The notes beneath the pieces were generated by a model that was given only the letters and a program-made list of their open reading frames with translations, searched no databases and had not been told where the DNA came from. Of a DNA stretch of 64,000 nt, positions 37,944 through 48,474 are shown piece by piece (the stretch's first letter is position 1; each line of letters begins with the position of its first letter). Origin of the DNA: Mactra quadrangularis (lineage: Eukaryota; Mollusca; Bivalvia; Venerida; Mactridae); contig CM046308.1 of the NCBI GenBank assembly GCA_025267735.1, forward strand, positions 33,035,267-33,099,266. The letters are read 5' to 3'. A program made the translations under genes and the position numbers.

Positions 37944-38159
37944 ACGTAACGTAAAACTTTCCTCAAGTTATTTCGCGTAAATCACGTCTACCACATCCCG
38001 TAACAAATCATGAAAATATATGAAAACTATGATATCTTCATTCATAAAACTAATTTAACGCCAGGACTAACGTAACACGGAAGAAAAAACAAACACACAC
38101 GACAAGGCACGTGCTCTGCTTATAATATATGTCACCAGACATAATTAATGAGAAGTATT

Positions 38160-41100
38160 TTATAGCTTTGCTTCATTTATAATCTTCTGAATGGTTTCGT
38201 GTCCTAGATACAAAGCAGTTTTATCAATCACAGAAGACGGTACGGAACCAATAGTGATAGGTCCAGGGTTCAATTTGTGAGTTTTATCTCTCGTGTTCAT
38301 AGTAGTAGTTGAAGAGCTTCCGGATGCTGGTTCCTTGCCTCTCGTTGTATCATTACGAACGGTTTCAACTTTTTCCGGTGCACGGTACTGTACGTGTATC
38401 GGCTGTTCGGTCCTTGTACTGGATTTACCATAGGACGGACTTCTTGAACTTTTTCTGTATCCATTAGATGAGTCCCTCGATCCTGATCTTTTAGCTTTAG
38501 TTGGTAATGGCGGTTTCCTTGTCAACGCGCGTGATTGACGCTCAATTTTCTCCGTGGCGGAAGTTACGTTGACAGGCGACGCATGCGCTCTGCTTGTAGA
38601 TATTGATGTTACATAACCTTCATCCTTTTCAAGTTTTCTAGCATACGATTCCACTTCTTTGTCAGCTTCGTAAGATGATTTAGAATAAATTGTTGAAGTG
38701 TCGTAGTTTCTCTTTGGATCAAACATTGGTGATCTAGACCTCGATCTGGACCTAGATCGTTCAAGCCTAGCATTAGATATATCATTTAAAGCTGACATAT
38801 ATTCTCGTGGTGTGACAGGGGATGTGTTCCTCTTGGAGTAGCTAGAAGTCTTACCAACGTTGGGTTTATAAGATGCTGTATATTGAGAACCGGTGTATGT
38901 ATATTTACCATAATCATCGTATGATCTATAAGGACTACTACATCTTTTAGACGAAGATGTTGAGTAAGTCGACCTTCCAGTTGAGGAGTATTTACTTGAC
39001 CCGAGGTCATATGATGATTTACGTTTTGGGTCTAAGACTGAATTCATGGCAGATTTTCTGGCGGCTGTACTGCGCATCTCTCGTAAAGAACTGGAAAGCT
39101 GATGTCCACTACTTCTTGAACTTGGAGCAGATGATGGTCGACTGTTGTAGTTTCTAGCTGAATAGCTACAACTTAAACCACTTGTTCCTGAAGATTTGCC
39201 TACAGGTTGAGAATAGCTACCTCCGGTATGTGAAGGAGTAAAACAGTACGAGCGCCCCGCAGCTTGCGAGGACAGTGTTGGTTGCATGTATCTCTTTGTA
39301 GACAGCGAGTTTGATGTGGAATAACTTGAAGGTAAGTAATCAGTAGTGTAAGATTTTCTATCATAATCAGCCGAACGAGATGGTGTAATGCCCATCTTTG
39401 TGCTTGGTATTGGCCCTAGGTCTAAACCTTGAATGTAAGAATTTCTCGTGGCGCTTTCTTTTACATCTGGTTTACTGGTCGATAAATTTACTCCTAAATT
39501 TTCGGTTCCCTTCTTTAAAGATTCTGCTTTAAAGCTGTAAGTTTCTATAGGGGTAAATGTTAAAGATGATTTTCTTTCAAGACTTGGTGAGTCATTGACA
39601 TCTTGGGCAGGAAACACATTTACGGGTTGTGTTTGGCTGTCTTGGTAAACGTACGTCTGGACACTTGAAATTGGCCGTGTTGGCGCTTCAACTGGTTTTC
39701 CGAACATCTGAATTGGTGATTGTCTTGCATTGTTTGAAGAAGTAGCTCTGTGTGGCGATGTGTGTTTGGTTTGAGCAACTCTCGGTGTTATATCCATGTG
39801 CTTTATCGGCTTAGATACTGGTACTGCGGCGCTCATCTGCTGCGATTGCTTATTGTTAGGGTTAAGTTTATGTAAAAGTCCTTGCTCTTGAAGAACGGAT
39901 TCGTATTGCTGTCTCTTAAACTCTCCACTTTCTATAAATTTCTTGGCACTCATACTCTGCTGATGTTGAACAGGAGTGATATCATCATGTTTTGCTGCTG
40001 GGCTACTTTGTTGTTGACTGTTATAAACAATCACAGGTTCATTCTTAGGAATTGTGTCGTATTCATCTTCAGACTCCGAGTCTGCTGGGCTTGGATCAAA
40101 CTTTTCAAATCGGCTAATAAAGTCATTCCAATTGTTTTGATTTAGAGAAGAATTTGGCAACTTTGTTACAGAACAACCCTGTAATTTACTTGTCACATCT
40201 GAAGGTTTAGCCTTTTGATGTTTGTGAGTTTCCATATTTTTTGTGATCCTTGCTCCATCAGGTATTTCTTTATTGATGTCCTGAGTTTGAGTAGAAATAG
40301 AGCGCGTGTCTTCGTCGTCTTCATCAGAATCAGTAAAGATATCAGATAAATCTAAATCAGTTTGCATTGATATAGACCTGCATTTATCATTTTCAAGTTC
40401 AGACATATCGTCTACTGTTTGTATACCCTGCGTTCTAGACTTTGGCTCAGTTTCCATATCTACTGTTTGAACTGCCTCTGTTTTAAACCTTAATCGAGGA
40501 TCTAGAACACCAAGTTCCATGTTACGTACAATAGTACTACCATCAGGCAATGGATTTCTCTGAGGAGTCTCAGGTGAGGCCGATCTTGGACTAGAACAAG
40601 CCGAAAATGTTTGTGTCCCAGTAGTGGTAAAACTGCCGTGGCCTAGATCCATGTTCTGTATTATCTTATTTCCATCAGGGAAAACAGATTTCTCTGGAGT
40701 TTTCTCATTGAAACTCATATTCTGGATAATCTTTTGTCCATTTGGCTTTGTAACTTTAGAGTCCTTTGGTTGATCTCTGTTTTGTGACAAATTGGTTGGT
40801 CTTCCCATACTTCTAGCTGTTATATCTATGTCGATTACCATTTTCTCTTTGTGTTGCTTTTGTTCAGACGCGTTCGGTGAGGTTGATAACATTTTGGTCT
40901 GTCGGTCAGTAAAATGACGTGGAGAGAGGAAATCCAAAGATGGTACGCCAGCATTTTTATTGTTTCTTGGTGTTGATGTTTTTATATCTTGGCTATCAGA
41001 CAAGTCTAGATCGTCCACTATTCTACTTTTACCATACTGAGGTCCTGGTTTACTTGAATGATGATTTGTTCTGTTTATTTTACCATGATCAGTTTGTGTC

Positions 41101-41423
41101 GTCTCATTGACATGAAGTTTAGCAAACATCGCTTCATTCTCGCCATCCTTGTCCGAGAATCTTACACTGCGTAACCCAAATTTTGGACTTACTGGTCGAC
41201 CTCGAAGAATTGACTTCTTCGGGGGTGTCAAACTTCCATTTGAATATGTTGCGAACATTTTATCAGTGTCCTTGTTATTGTCAGTGTTAACAGTCTCGCC
41301 AAATATCCAAGAATCTGAATTAGAGAATGATCCGTCAGCTGTGAGTCCTACTCTCGCTAGTGTTTTGTTTGATTTATCTACAGGTCTACTTCTTCCTACA
41401 CACAGTAATTCATTTATATCCAT
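38160..41423 (-). CDS. Large disordered scaffold-like protein with PP1 and LC8 docking motifs
   Basis: An uninterrupted 1087-codon frame. The start ATG has a favourable context (G at -3 and +4), and an in-frame TGA lies three codons upstream, which fixes the start unless a 5' intron exists. The protein is Ser/Thr-rich with no folded domain I recognise. Visible motifs: SILR at residues 71-74 and RSVRF at 85-89 fit the SILK + RVxF pair that binds protein phosphatase 1. Q-T motifs followed by D or V (about 107-112, 268-273, 316-322, 333-339, 351-357, 376-382) resemble LC8 dynein light chain anchors. [PN]-[DN]-G-x-x-I-x-x-N-M occurs at 228, 249, 293 and 388. Acidic patches lie at 365-373 and 448-456, an RS run at 889-898, and P-P-L-P-T-K (971-976) fits an SH3 class II site. 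The last 35 residues (GPITIGS...IINEAKL) look more ordered. A regulatory scaffold is inferred; family unknown. Confidence 0.85.
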   Translation of the reverse strand: MDINELLCVGRSRPVDKSNKTLARVGLTADGSFSNSDSWIFGETVNTDNNKDTDKMFATYSNGSLTPPKKSILRGRPVSPKFGLRSVRFSDKDGENEAMFAKLHVNETTQTDHGKINRTNHHSSKPGPQYGKSRIVDDLDLSDSQDIKTSTPRNNKNAGVPSLDFLSPRHFTDRQTKMLSTSPNASEQKQHKEKMVIDIDITARSMGRPTNLSQNRDQPKDSKVTKPNGQKIIQNMSFNEKTPEKSVFPDGNKIIQNMDLGHGSFTTTGTQTFSACSSPRSASPETPQRNPLPDGSTIVRNMELGVLDPRLRFKTEAVQTVDMETEPKSRTQGIQTVDDMSELENDKCRSISMQTDLDLSDIFTDSDEDDEDTRSISTQTQDINKEIPDGARITKNMETHKHQKAKPSDVTSKLQGCSVTKLPNSSLNQNNWNDFISRFEKFDPSPADSESEDEYDTIPKNEPVIVYNSQQQSSPAAKHDDITPVQHQQSMSAKKFIESGEFKRQQYESVLQEQGLLHKLNPNNKQSQQMSAAVPVSKPIKHMDITPRVAQTKHTSPHRATSSNNARQSPIQMFGKPVEAPTRPISSVQTYVYQDSQTQPVNVFPAQDVNDSPSLERKSSLTFTPIETYSFKAESLKKGTENLGVNLSTSKPDVKESATRNSYIQGLDLGPIPSTKMGITPSRSADYDRKSYTTDYLPSSYSTSNSLSTKRYMQPTLSSQAAGRSYCFTPSHTGGSYSQPVGKSSGTSGLSCSYSARNYNSRPSSAPSSRSSGHQLSSSLREMRSTAARKSAMNSVLDPKRKSSYDLGSSKYSSTGRSTYSTSSSKRCSSPYRSYDDYGKYTYTGSQYTASYKPNVGKTSSYSKRNTSPVTPREYMSALNDISNARLERSRSRSRSRSPMFDPKRNYDTSTIYSKSSYEADKEVESYARKLEKDEGYVTSISTSRAHASPVNVTSATEKIERQSRALTRKPPLPTKAKRSGSRDSSNGYRKSSRSPSYGKSSTRTEQPIHVQYRAPEKVETVRNDTTRGKEPASGSSSTTTMNTRDKTHKLNPGPITIGSVPSSVIDKTALYLGHETIQKIINEAKL

Positions 41424-43104
41424 AACAAGTCACAAAATATTGAATATATTACTTTAAGTATGCTTAGAGTCCGAAGTACTATTTTAAACTAATTCAAATA
41501 TAAGAATAAAAATGTCCTTAGAGTGTCATGAAGTCCGTGCCAAATTATTTTGAATACAATAAACTATCAATAACATGATGTTCTGATTTGTATTTGAACA
41601 ATAAAAATTTCTTTAAAGAATTTATCCATAAAATGAACGATAACAATTTTTAAACCATTTTATAAGGATAATAAAACACAATCGGTTATACATAGGTGCG
41701 ATATTTTGGCGAGCGTCCGAGAATTAATTTATTGCAAACGAATGTAGGTTTTGTTACATGAACAATAAGATTGTTTGTTAAACTTTAGATCACAAGGAAA
41801 ATATCGAGACGTGGATTTGAGGATCAGCTCATTATACTAATCATAGTTAGTATAGCAGTATACTTATTTTAATTACTACTAAGTATTTGTAAGTTTACCT
41901 CTAAATGGAGAAAAAAATCTAATTGAAATAAAGAGAGATATAATTGTTTAAACTTTTAAGATTTGATATTTTTAAAGGTAACAGATGTCTTCTCTACTGT
42001 TTTGATGTACGATAAATTTTAACGAAGTAGATCTATGTATGTTACCAAATATGTGATGTTAAAATGTGACTATATTACTGTGATATTAAAATTGAGTAAA
42101 AAGGCATTTTATGAAAATAAAAATATTAGCACAAATTCGTGAAAATGATGTAAATGTAACGATGATGATGATGTTGAAGATGATGATGACGACGATAGTG
42201 ATGATGAAAATGATGATGAATATTTTGATGATGACGTGGATGCAATACAGACGGTGGAAATAATTAGAAAAGATTGACGATGGTACAAAATGTGATGGCG
42301 ACTTTAGTTGCTATGAGTATGATAATGACGGCTATTAAGCCGACGAAGGCAATAACCCTAATGTGTTGCTATTTTCAACATTGATACATAACTGATGAAG
42401 GTGTTGATAATGATGACGATGATAATGATGGTGATGAAAACGTAGATGACATATTTAGAAAATATCACTATACGGCTAATGTTACACAAAAAACCAATCA
42501 TTTACAAAGTACAAAATTTAACACATTAAAATCAATCTGTAAAAACGTCAAGATATAATGAATGTTTTTCACCATCATGACCGCAGCAGATTTTTTATAT
42601 TATATTATATTATACCAATGTACTTATGTTACAAATTATTAAATGATAGATTTTAATCTAGATATATTTTAACATACGATACTAGCAAGTATTTTAATCC
42701 TCGTATTATACCCCTCTACAGTTGACTTCCACAATACCTTAAGTGTAATTATAGTTCTTTAATTTGACGACCTAATCAAAGTTTAGAAACCTATTAGGTT
42801 TTTGATCTCATATAAAGATTTGAAATATTAAACTTTCGCCACCTGCGACTTAGGTTCAAAGGCCACTAATTACTTGCAATAACGATTATTTCAATATTAT
42901 ATACTTAAGTCAAAAAGTCATACCGCCCTTGTTGTATGAGGTTAGAGCTAAATTATATCAATAGTGCATTCAATCGTAATGTTTAATCCGATAAATAGAG
43001 AGCTGCATATTATTTTTGTAATTTTGTAATTGTTAGTATTGAGTATTAAAAATATGAGTCGAGTTCACCTACCAAACAGCTGAATGAATATTGTTTAATA
43101 TTTT
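41424..43104. other. Upstream region of the large gene
   Basis: Contains the presumed promoter, but no TATA box or initiator stands out. The only clear structure is the GAT-type repeat at 42158-42440. Confidence 0.5.
42158..42440. repeat. Imperfect GAT/GAC trinucleotide repeat
   Basis: GATGATGATGATG, GATGATGATGACGACGATAG and TGATGATGAAAATGATGATGAA blocks separated by unique sequence. It would read as Asp/Glu-rich in one frame, but stops interrupt it. About 740 bp upstream of the large gene start. Confidence 0.85.
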
Positions 43105-43290
43105 GTTTAACACCGTGTCAACAGAAATTATGGTCATATAACTGCGACATGCTCACCTAAACCTTGCTTTCTGGACCTTTGTCTAGAACCTACTCTTCCA
43201 TAAAGCCGATAATTTCTTAATATACCTCATAAATGGAGAAAAGGTCCACAGAATTCTCGATTTTTCAAGAAATGTTAAACCAGTCTATTG
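43105..43290 (-). mobile_element. SINE family A, headless
   Basis: GTTTAACACCGTGTCAACAGAAATTATGGTCATATAACTGCG, then CACCTAAACCTTGCTTTCTGGACC, then CTCATAAATGGAGAAAAGG follow the family A tail-to-body order. The tRNA-like head is not recognisable. Tail stem is degenerate. Confidence 0.7.
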
Positions 43291-43914
43291 AGGAACACTT
43301 AAAACCGAGCTTTTACCTTAAATAATGAATGACCTTTATTGAGTTATAGTCAATGCCACCGCATTCTAGTCTATAAAAATCCCTCAATCGTTTGATTTTG
43401 GCGATGAACATACACATACTAACCATTATAAAGAACAGGTAGCAGTTACAGTACATTTTACTGATGTCACAAAGAAGAAAGTTGCTCATTCTGTAGGCTG
43501 TTATGTTGATATGATAGAAAATGCTTCTAATCTTGTAATAAAATAATTCCTGATTAACCATTATGTATTTAGATATCTTTTTGATAGCAGTAGAGGGACC
43601 GACAAGTCTGTTAACAGATCAGAATGGTGTAAGTCAATTAATAAACGTGAAATACATGTAATATAGTTATACCCCGATATTACGAACTCACTCTCATATG
43701 ATCGCCGTTTTACAATCTGGCCAAAGTACTTGATCTCGTTTCTTATAGGTATAATGTAGTATAGTCGGTCTTGCACACTTCCAAGGCATGGCCGGGAGTA
43801 TATTATACAAAAGGTTCAAGCACAAATTAAGTCAGTTGACAATTTTATAATGTATTCTAACACCAAGCATAAATGTTGAATGCAAAAATTTGAAATATGA
43901 ACGAACGTGGTAGT

Positions 43915-44015
43915 CTAAGACTCGACAGCTCTCTGTCTGTCTGTCAAAGAGTAAATCATTCAACCGTACTACAGTCTTTGACTCAACAACTCCCTGACTG
44001 TCTATCAAGGAGTTG
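43915..44015. repeat. Diverged two-copy tandem repeat
   Basis: Two units of about 60 bp share AGTCT-(A/T)-(A/T)GACTC and CAAC(A)(G)CTC-CTG-CTGTCT-TCAA(A/G)GAGT. A small local duplication without gene context. Confidence 0.6.
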
Positions 44016-44844
44016 ATCCAAACTTAAACAAGCTGGGCCCCAAACTCAGAGACAATACAACACTTCATTTCAGTGAAACATCCTCAACGCCACATTTTCA
44101 ATTCAGTCAATCTGTAGAACATGTTAACCATTTGTCTAACCATTTACTACGGTATATGTCCATGGTTCGTAGCTCAACCATGTTGATATTACATACTAAA
44201 TAAGCAACAAGCTTGTTAGATATATCACATAATGAATCTTTAGATAGTGCTACACGCCTCTGAAACTGTCCTGTTTCCTATTCTATATTAAGATTTTATT
44301 TTCCAAAATATGCCCTTGAAATATCAGCCGCAGTAATCAACAGCACCTGCTTAATTCAAATATTTATGTTTGTATTGACTTTTTATAGGAAATGTTCCAA
44401 ACATCGATAAATATTGAAGTATGAAGCATAACTCACTGTAAGATATCTGTTCTTATTGGCTTATTATTTATAATAGCATCAAAATCATGTTTGTTTATAT
44501 CACACAAAGAATACCACAGTTTATACATTACCGGTATTCTACAACAAAATCATGACTGTTCCCATTTACTCCCCGTGCTTTAAATGCGCTGAAATAAATA
44601 GCTCTGAGTTTTAGACGTGTGCATCGGAGAAGTAATACTATTATCATGCAATGAGGGACAATATGGTTAAATGTAGTCCCCACAAGAATACCATTACTCA
44701 TATCAGTTTATGTTTTGTCATGGAATTGGATATAGTCACTGACTCGGATTCACTCATTGAATTACTCAATTCATGTTTTGCACAACTTATTCAAGTTGTG
44801 TCTAAACTCGAGCCTATATTTCAACCCACGATTAAACGTTGTCA

Positions 44845-45120
44845 CCCGGGTTCCTGGCGCAGCAGGCTACGGGCAAGATTTTTCGTCTAGGGTCCCGAGG
44901 GGGCTGCTGGTTCGAGCGTTATATCCAAGCTGGTTACGGCTTCCCATTAAAACTCGACAAAAATGTCATTTTGTCTGAATTATTAAGGTATATGGAGAAG
45001 TTGTCATCCTTAGATAAGGGTAGGTGAGTACTGCTTATAGACATAGGGTCCAGGAAAACTTGGTTAGGTGAGCCGACCGTCGTTGACATGTTGAAACTTG
45101 TGTTGACACGGCGTTGAGCC
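44845..45120 (+). mobile_element. Complete SINE, family A, plus orientation
   Basis: The head begins at CCCGGG (44845), with CTGGCGCAGCAGGCTACGGG as A-box region, TCCCGAGGGGG as variable-arm-like stem and CTGGTTCGAGCG as B box. The body has TATGGAGAAGTTGTC and GGGTAGGTGAGTACTGC. The tail ends TGTTGACACGGCGTTGAGCC, then an A-rich run. It is the only clear SINE in plus orientation. The three overlapping short frames here are repeat by-products. Confidence 0.85.
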
Positions 45121-45803
45121 AAATAGAAAACAAAAAGGTAAACAAATGTGAGTTCTCTCCGCTATTTTTCAATCAGTGTACGTATAACTCGTGTATGCCT
45201 GTATTCTGTACTGGTGAAGGAAAAGAAGTTCCGTCGTAAATCTTGTTTCATCATTAATTAAGAGTAATAAGACAAACTGAGCATTCAAAGTAGGTAAAAG
45301 GTATCTAACAACAAGAACAATTTTGATCACGCTGTTTACAAATAGCGGGGCTTCCATGAAAATTGATTAATACGAGAGTGTTTTGGAACATTCAAGTTTT
45401 GAGCCAAAATCAAAACGATGTAGGCGGGGATATATCTCGTTTTTTAGGGATTAGAACTTGTTAATGGTACAAACGAAGCCAAGAAAGCTGAATCAACTAT
45501 GATGATTCATAAATTTATAATCTGTAACTTGCGAAACTAGCACAAATATAATGCACTTTTTTCATACATTAATATCAAAAGTTACGCTATTATGATGAAA
45601 AATAATTATGCAGTAAAAATATGCAAACAGAATGTATACATGTATTCCGAAATCTAGTTATAAAAAGCAATACGAAGAAGAGTGTGATCCCGCGGTTTAA
45701 AATCATACCATCGACCATGTGACTCATGATGTTGTTAAATATGTTGTCTGCATGCATGTGAAATACTTTTTTTAAATCTCTTTTTCAATGTTTCATAAAA
45801 AAG
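45121..45803. other. Intergenic DNA
   Basis: No gene or repeat supported. Confidence 0.5.
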
Positions 45804-46080
45804 TTAGTACCGACTCCGACAGATAAAAAGACATTGAAAAACCACACACTTGTTGTCAAAAAACCTTTCATTACTAAGTCTCTTACTCTCCACGTGAGGC
45901 AAACATACCTCGCTAAATTTCCAGCAGTCTGCCTCCTGGTCCTCTAGTACTAAGCTAGTAGGATACCGTTTTTGGTTCAAGGAAACAAAGAGGCATGTTG
46001 TGGATGAGATTTGAACCAACACGGAGCTGGCTATACAATGATTACCAGACAAACGTCGAACCCATAAAGACCATTGATTA
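45804..46080 (-). mobile_element. Probable tRNA-headed SINE, third family
   Basis: On the minus strand, GGGTTCGACGTTTGTCTGGTAATCATTG is followed by CTCCGTGTTGGTTCAAATCTCATCC, a tRNA-like anticodon arm and B box (GGTTCAAATC). A body of about 200 bp follows (AGTACTAGAGGACCAGGAGG...TTTGCCTCACGTGGAGAG). It explains the 93-codon minus frame. The body matches no other copy here, so the element is inferred from the head alone. Confidence 0.4.
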
Positions 46081-46298
46081 TACATTTTTATTTTTTCGGG
46101 ACTTCGGTCCTGAACAAATATATTTACCGTATTTCAGACCCTTTCCCACTTTGAAAATTTACCGAATCCAGAAGTAGTCCCTCAGTATTATATGTATAGA
46201 GCAATTCAAAAAGATCGTCTGCTATGACGGGCGCATTAATACACGAGTGATCCGAACTATATCTAAGCGTAAGAATATTTGCTGCTATGTTGTGCGTC

Positions 46299-46424
46299 TC
46301 AGTAGGGATGATTACGTCATCTTATGTAATAGAGTGGTATCAACAATTCAGTCACGACCCGTCGTTTGGGCCAGTTGTCAGTAGAGATGTTACATCAGCT
46401 TATGTAATAGAATGGTTCTATAGG
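46299..46424. repeat. Short direct repeat pair
   Basis: CAGTAGGGATGATTACGTCATC-TTATGTAATAGAGTGGT and CAGTAGAGATG-TTACATCAGC-TTATGTAATAGAATGGT lie about 79 bp apart. No gene association. Confidence 0.7.
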
Positions 46425-48108
46425 AAAAGTTTAAAAATCGTAGTAAATGACTTTGAATGATGTCTGAATAGTGGACTTACAGATGCAGTAGAATAAATGT
46501 GCACGAATGATAACTTTTAAGCGGCAGTTATTGAATGGTGTTAAGTATGACCCTTTGACTTGTGATTGTGTGAAAAAAATCTGTAGTGTGTTCGCCTGTC
46601 CGGTTTACCTGTTGTATTTATTGGTCGATTGTATAAAGTGTTTTGAACAAGAACAGTGCTGGTCTACCTACCAAACTAATTTCACTGAACTGTTCTTTGT
46701 GAACGAATGTTTTGTTGGAGCCGGAAATCTAATTCCACTTTTTAAACCCGAACAAATTCAGTGCCTTCAGCGCTTTGATATATATTTCACGTTATAATAA
46801 TAGTTATTACATGTGTATATTGTTAATTGTGCATCGGTGATTTAACAGGAATTTGTCCTAGAATTTGCTATAATGAAACCATACGAATATTAACTACAAC
46901 TAATACTGTATAAAAAATGTGTTTATGTTATGTTAAGTCATCGATGTATAGAAAATACATTATACAAATATATTGATATCTTCAAATATTCAACTTTTTT
47001 CCTTATAATGATAATGTTAATTAGGCAATCTTTATGCATACACATTATAAACAGTTTTATCAATAGATTGAATACAATATTTCAAACTTCAGCGTTAGTT
47101 TTCAAAATGAACTAGCTAATCAGTAAGGGTTGATATTTTGATGGGTTATTTTGTCTAATAATATTGATGGCAATCAATTGATAAGCTGTCAATATTCGAG
47201 ACGCTAGGCGTAAAATGCAGAACGCATACTATAGCAAAACATCTCCTGTTAAATGATATTGATGACACGGACGTGATAAAGGACGATATTATATAAAATT
47301 ATATATATAATAGTTTTGATTGAAATAATTTCATTGAAATATTTTCTTTGCTTTGTTTATTATATATTCTATTATGTACTTGCTCATTGTGTAATATTTC
47401 ATGTATCCAATGACTTAAGACAAAATTTACATAGATATATCATTAATCATGTTAGAATGATTTAAGAATTCATTTTAAATATACAATACAGCAATCGATA
47501 TCTCTATATACGGATATACTCGGTATTATTTCATTCTTTTGTACCATTCGGTTATTGATACGATATTTTTGGACTTTAATTAAAAAAACGGGTGGACCTA
47601 TATCTGGTTTTAAGAAATCAACATGCCTTAGCGTATTGAATCTACAGATATATTCTCTTATGAAGGTGAAGGTCGATTGCTTTTTGGAAAAATTGTTTTG
47701 AAGTAAAATACTTGAAATATTATCATTGAATTTATTATTCTTTATTTGCTAAAATGCATATATGCATGTACTTGGAATAAATTAACAATCGTATGAATAT
47801 GTAGACCATAGTTGAGGAATCTTTTGATAGCAAGGAAAACTTAATCAGTATTTTATAGTAAACTTTGTGTGGCTTTTGACCCACTCTAAGCGATGGCAAT
47901 GGCAAAATGATTTAGTTTGTAAAGTCGCGAAATTGTTTTACAGAATGCATCATTTTTATTATGACGAACACGCATGGCAGTGAGACAAAGTAAATCGGCC
48001 TATGTTATAATTTATTCTGTTCGGAGTTTAGCTCTTGTTGGAGGAAACGTCTTTCTCTGCTGATGGTCGTTTTGTTTCAAGTCAGTGCAGCTCTCAACAG
48101 TTTACAAT
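46425..48108. other. Intergenic DNA
   Basis: A 96-codon frame (46507-46797, +) has 8 cysteines but no signal peptide, and its last part (CAGCGCTTTGAT) resembles a word at about 6808, so it may be repeat-derived. The rest is AT-rich with nothing notable. Confidence 0.4.
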
Positions 48109-48474
48109 CTGGCTTGTGAACGGCTTCAGCAGGAGCGTGTTCAGTTACCGCGAACGTTACAGAACGTTACATAACGATACATTCGGAACTCCTCGGCTAT
48201 TCGCTGCGAATGATCTCGGACATATTTAGACGCTATTTTGAAACTACCGGTGTTGAAGTAAACAAATATATGATCGTGTAGGCATTGAGTGATGTTTCGT
48301 TTTTAGTCCGTAAATTTTGAAACATCACTCATTGCCTTAACGATCGCATATTTGTGTATGAGATTAGATTATTCGCAGCGAATGGCCGAGAAGTTCCGAA
48401 TGTATCGTTATGCAACGTTCTGTAACGTTCGCGGTAACTGAACACGCTACTGGCATGTGAACGGTTTCGGCTGG
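48109..48474. mobile_element. Long foldback element flanked by 25-bp direct repeats
   Basis: The arms 48134-48230 and about 48370-48448 are inverted copies (outer word AGCGTGTTCAGTTACCGCG against CGCGGTAACTGAACACGCT). A second inner stem pairs TAGGCATTGAGTGATGTTTC with GAAACATCACTCATTGCCTT around a loop of about 19 nt near 48309. The left arm has about 36 bp more than the right. CTGGCTTGTGAACGGCTTC... (48109-48133) and CTGGCATGTGAACGGTTTC... (48450-48474), 21 of 25 identical, flank it directly. Confidence 0.75.

Noticed and set aside
38786..40145. Frames on both strands inside the large gene
   Set aside because: Shadows of the 1087-codon frame; composition and continuity favour the main frame.
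42158..42440. Asp-rich coding sequence from the GAT repeat
   Set aside because: Stops interrupt all frames and there is no start or splice structure; it is a microsatellite.
46507..46797. 96-codon plus-strand frame with several cysteines
   Set aside because: No signal peptide, no splice context and possible repeat origin; not enough to call a gene.
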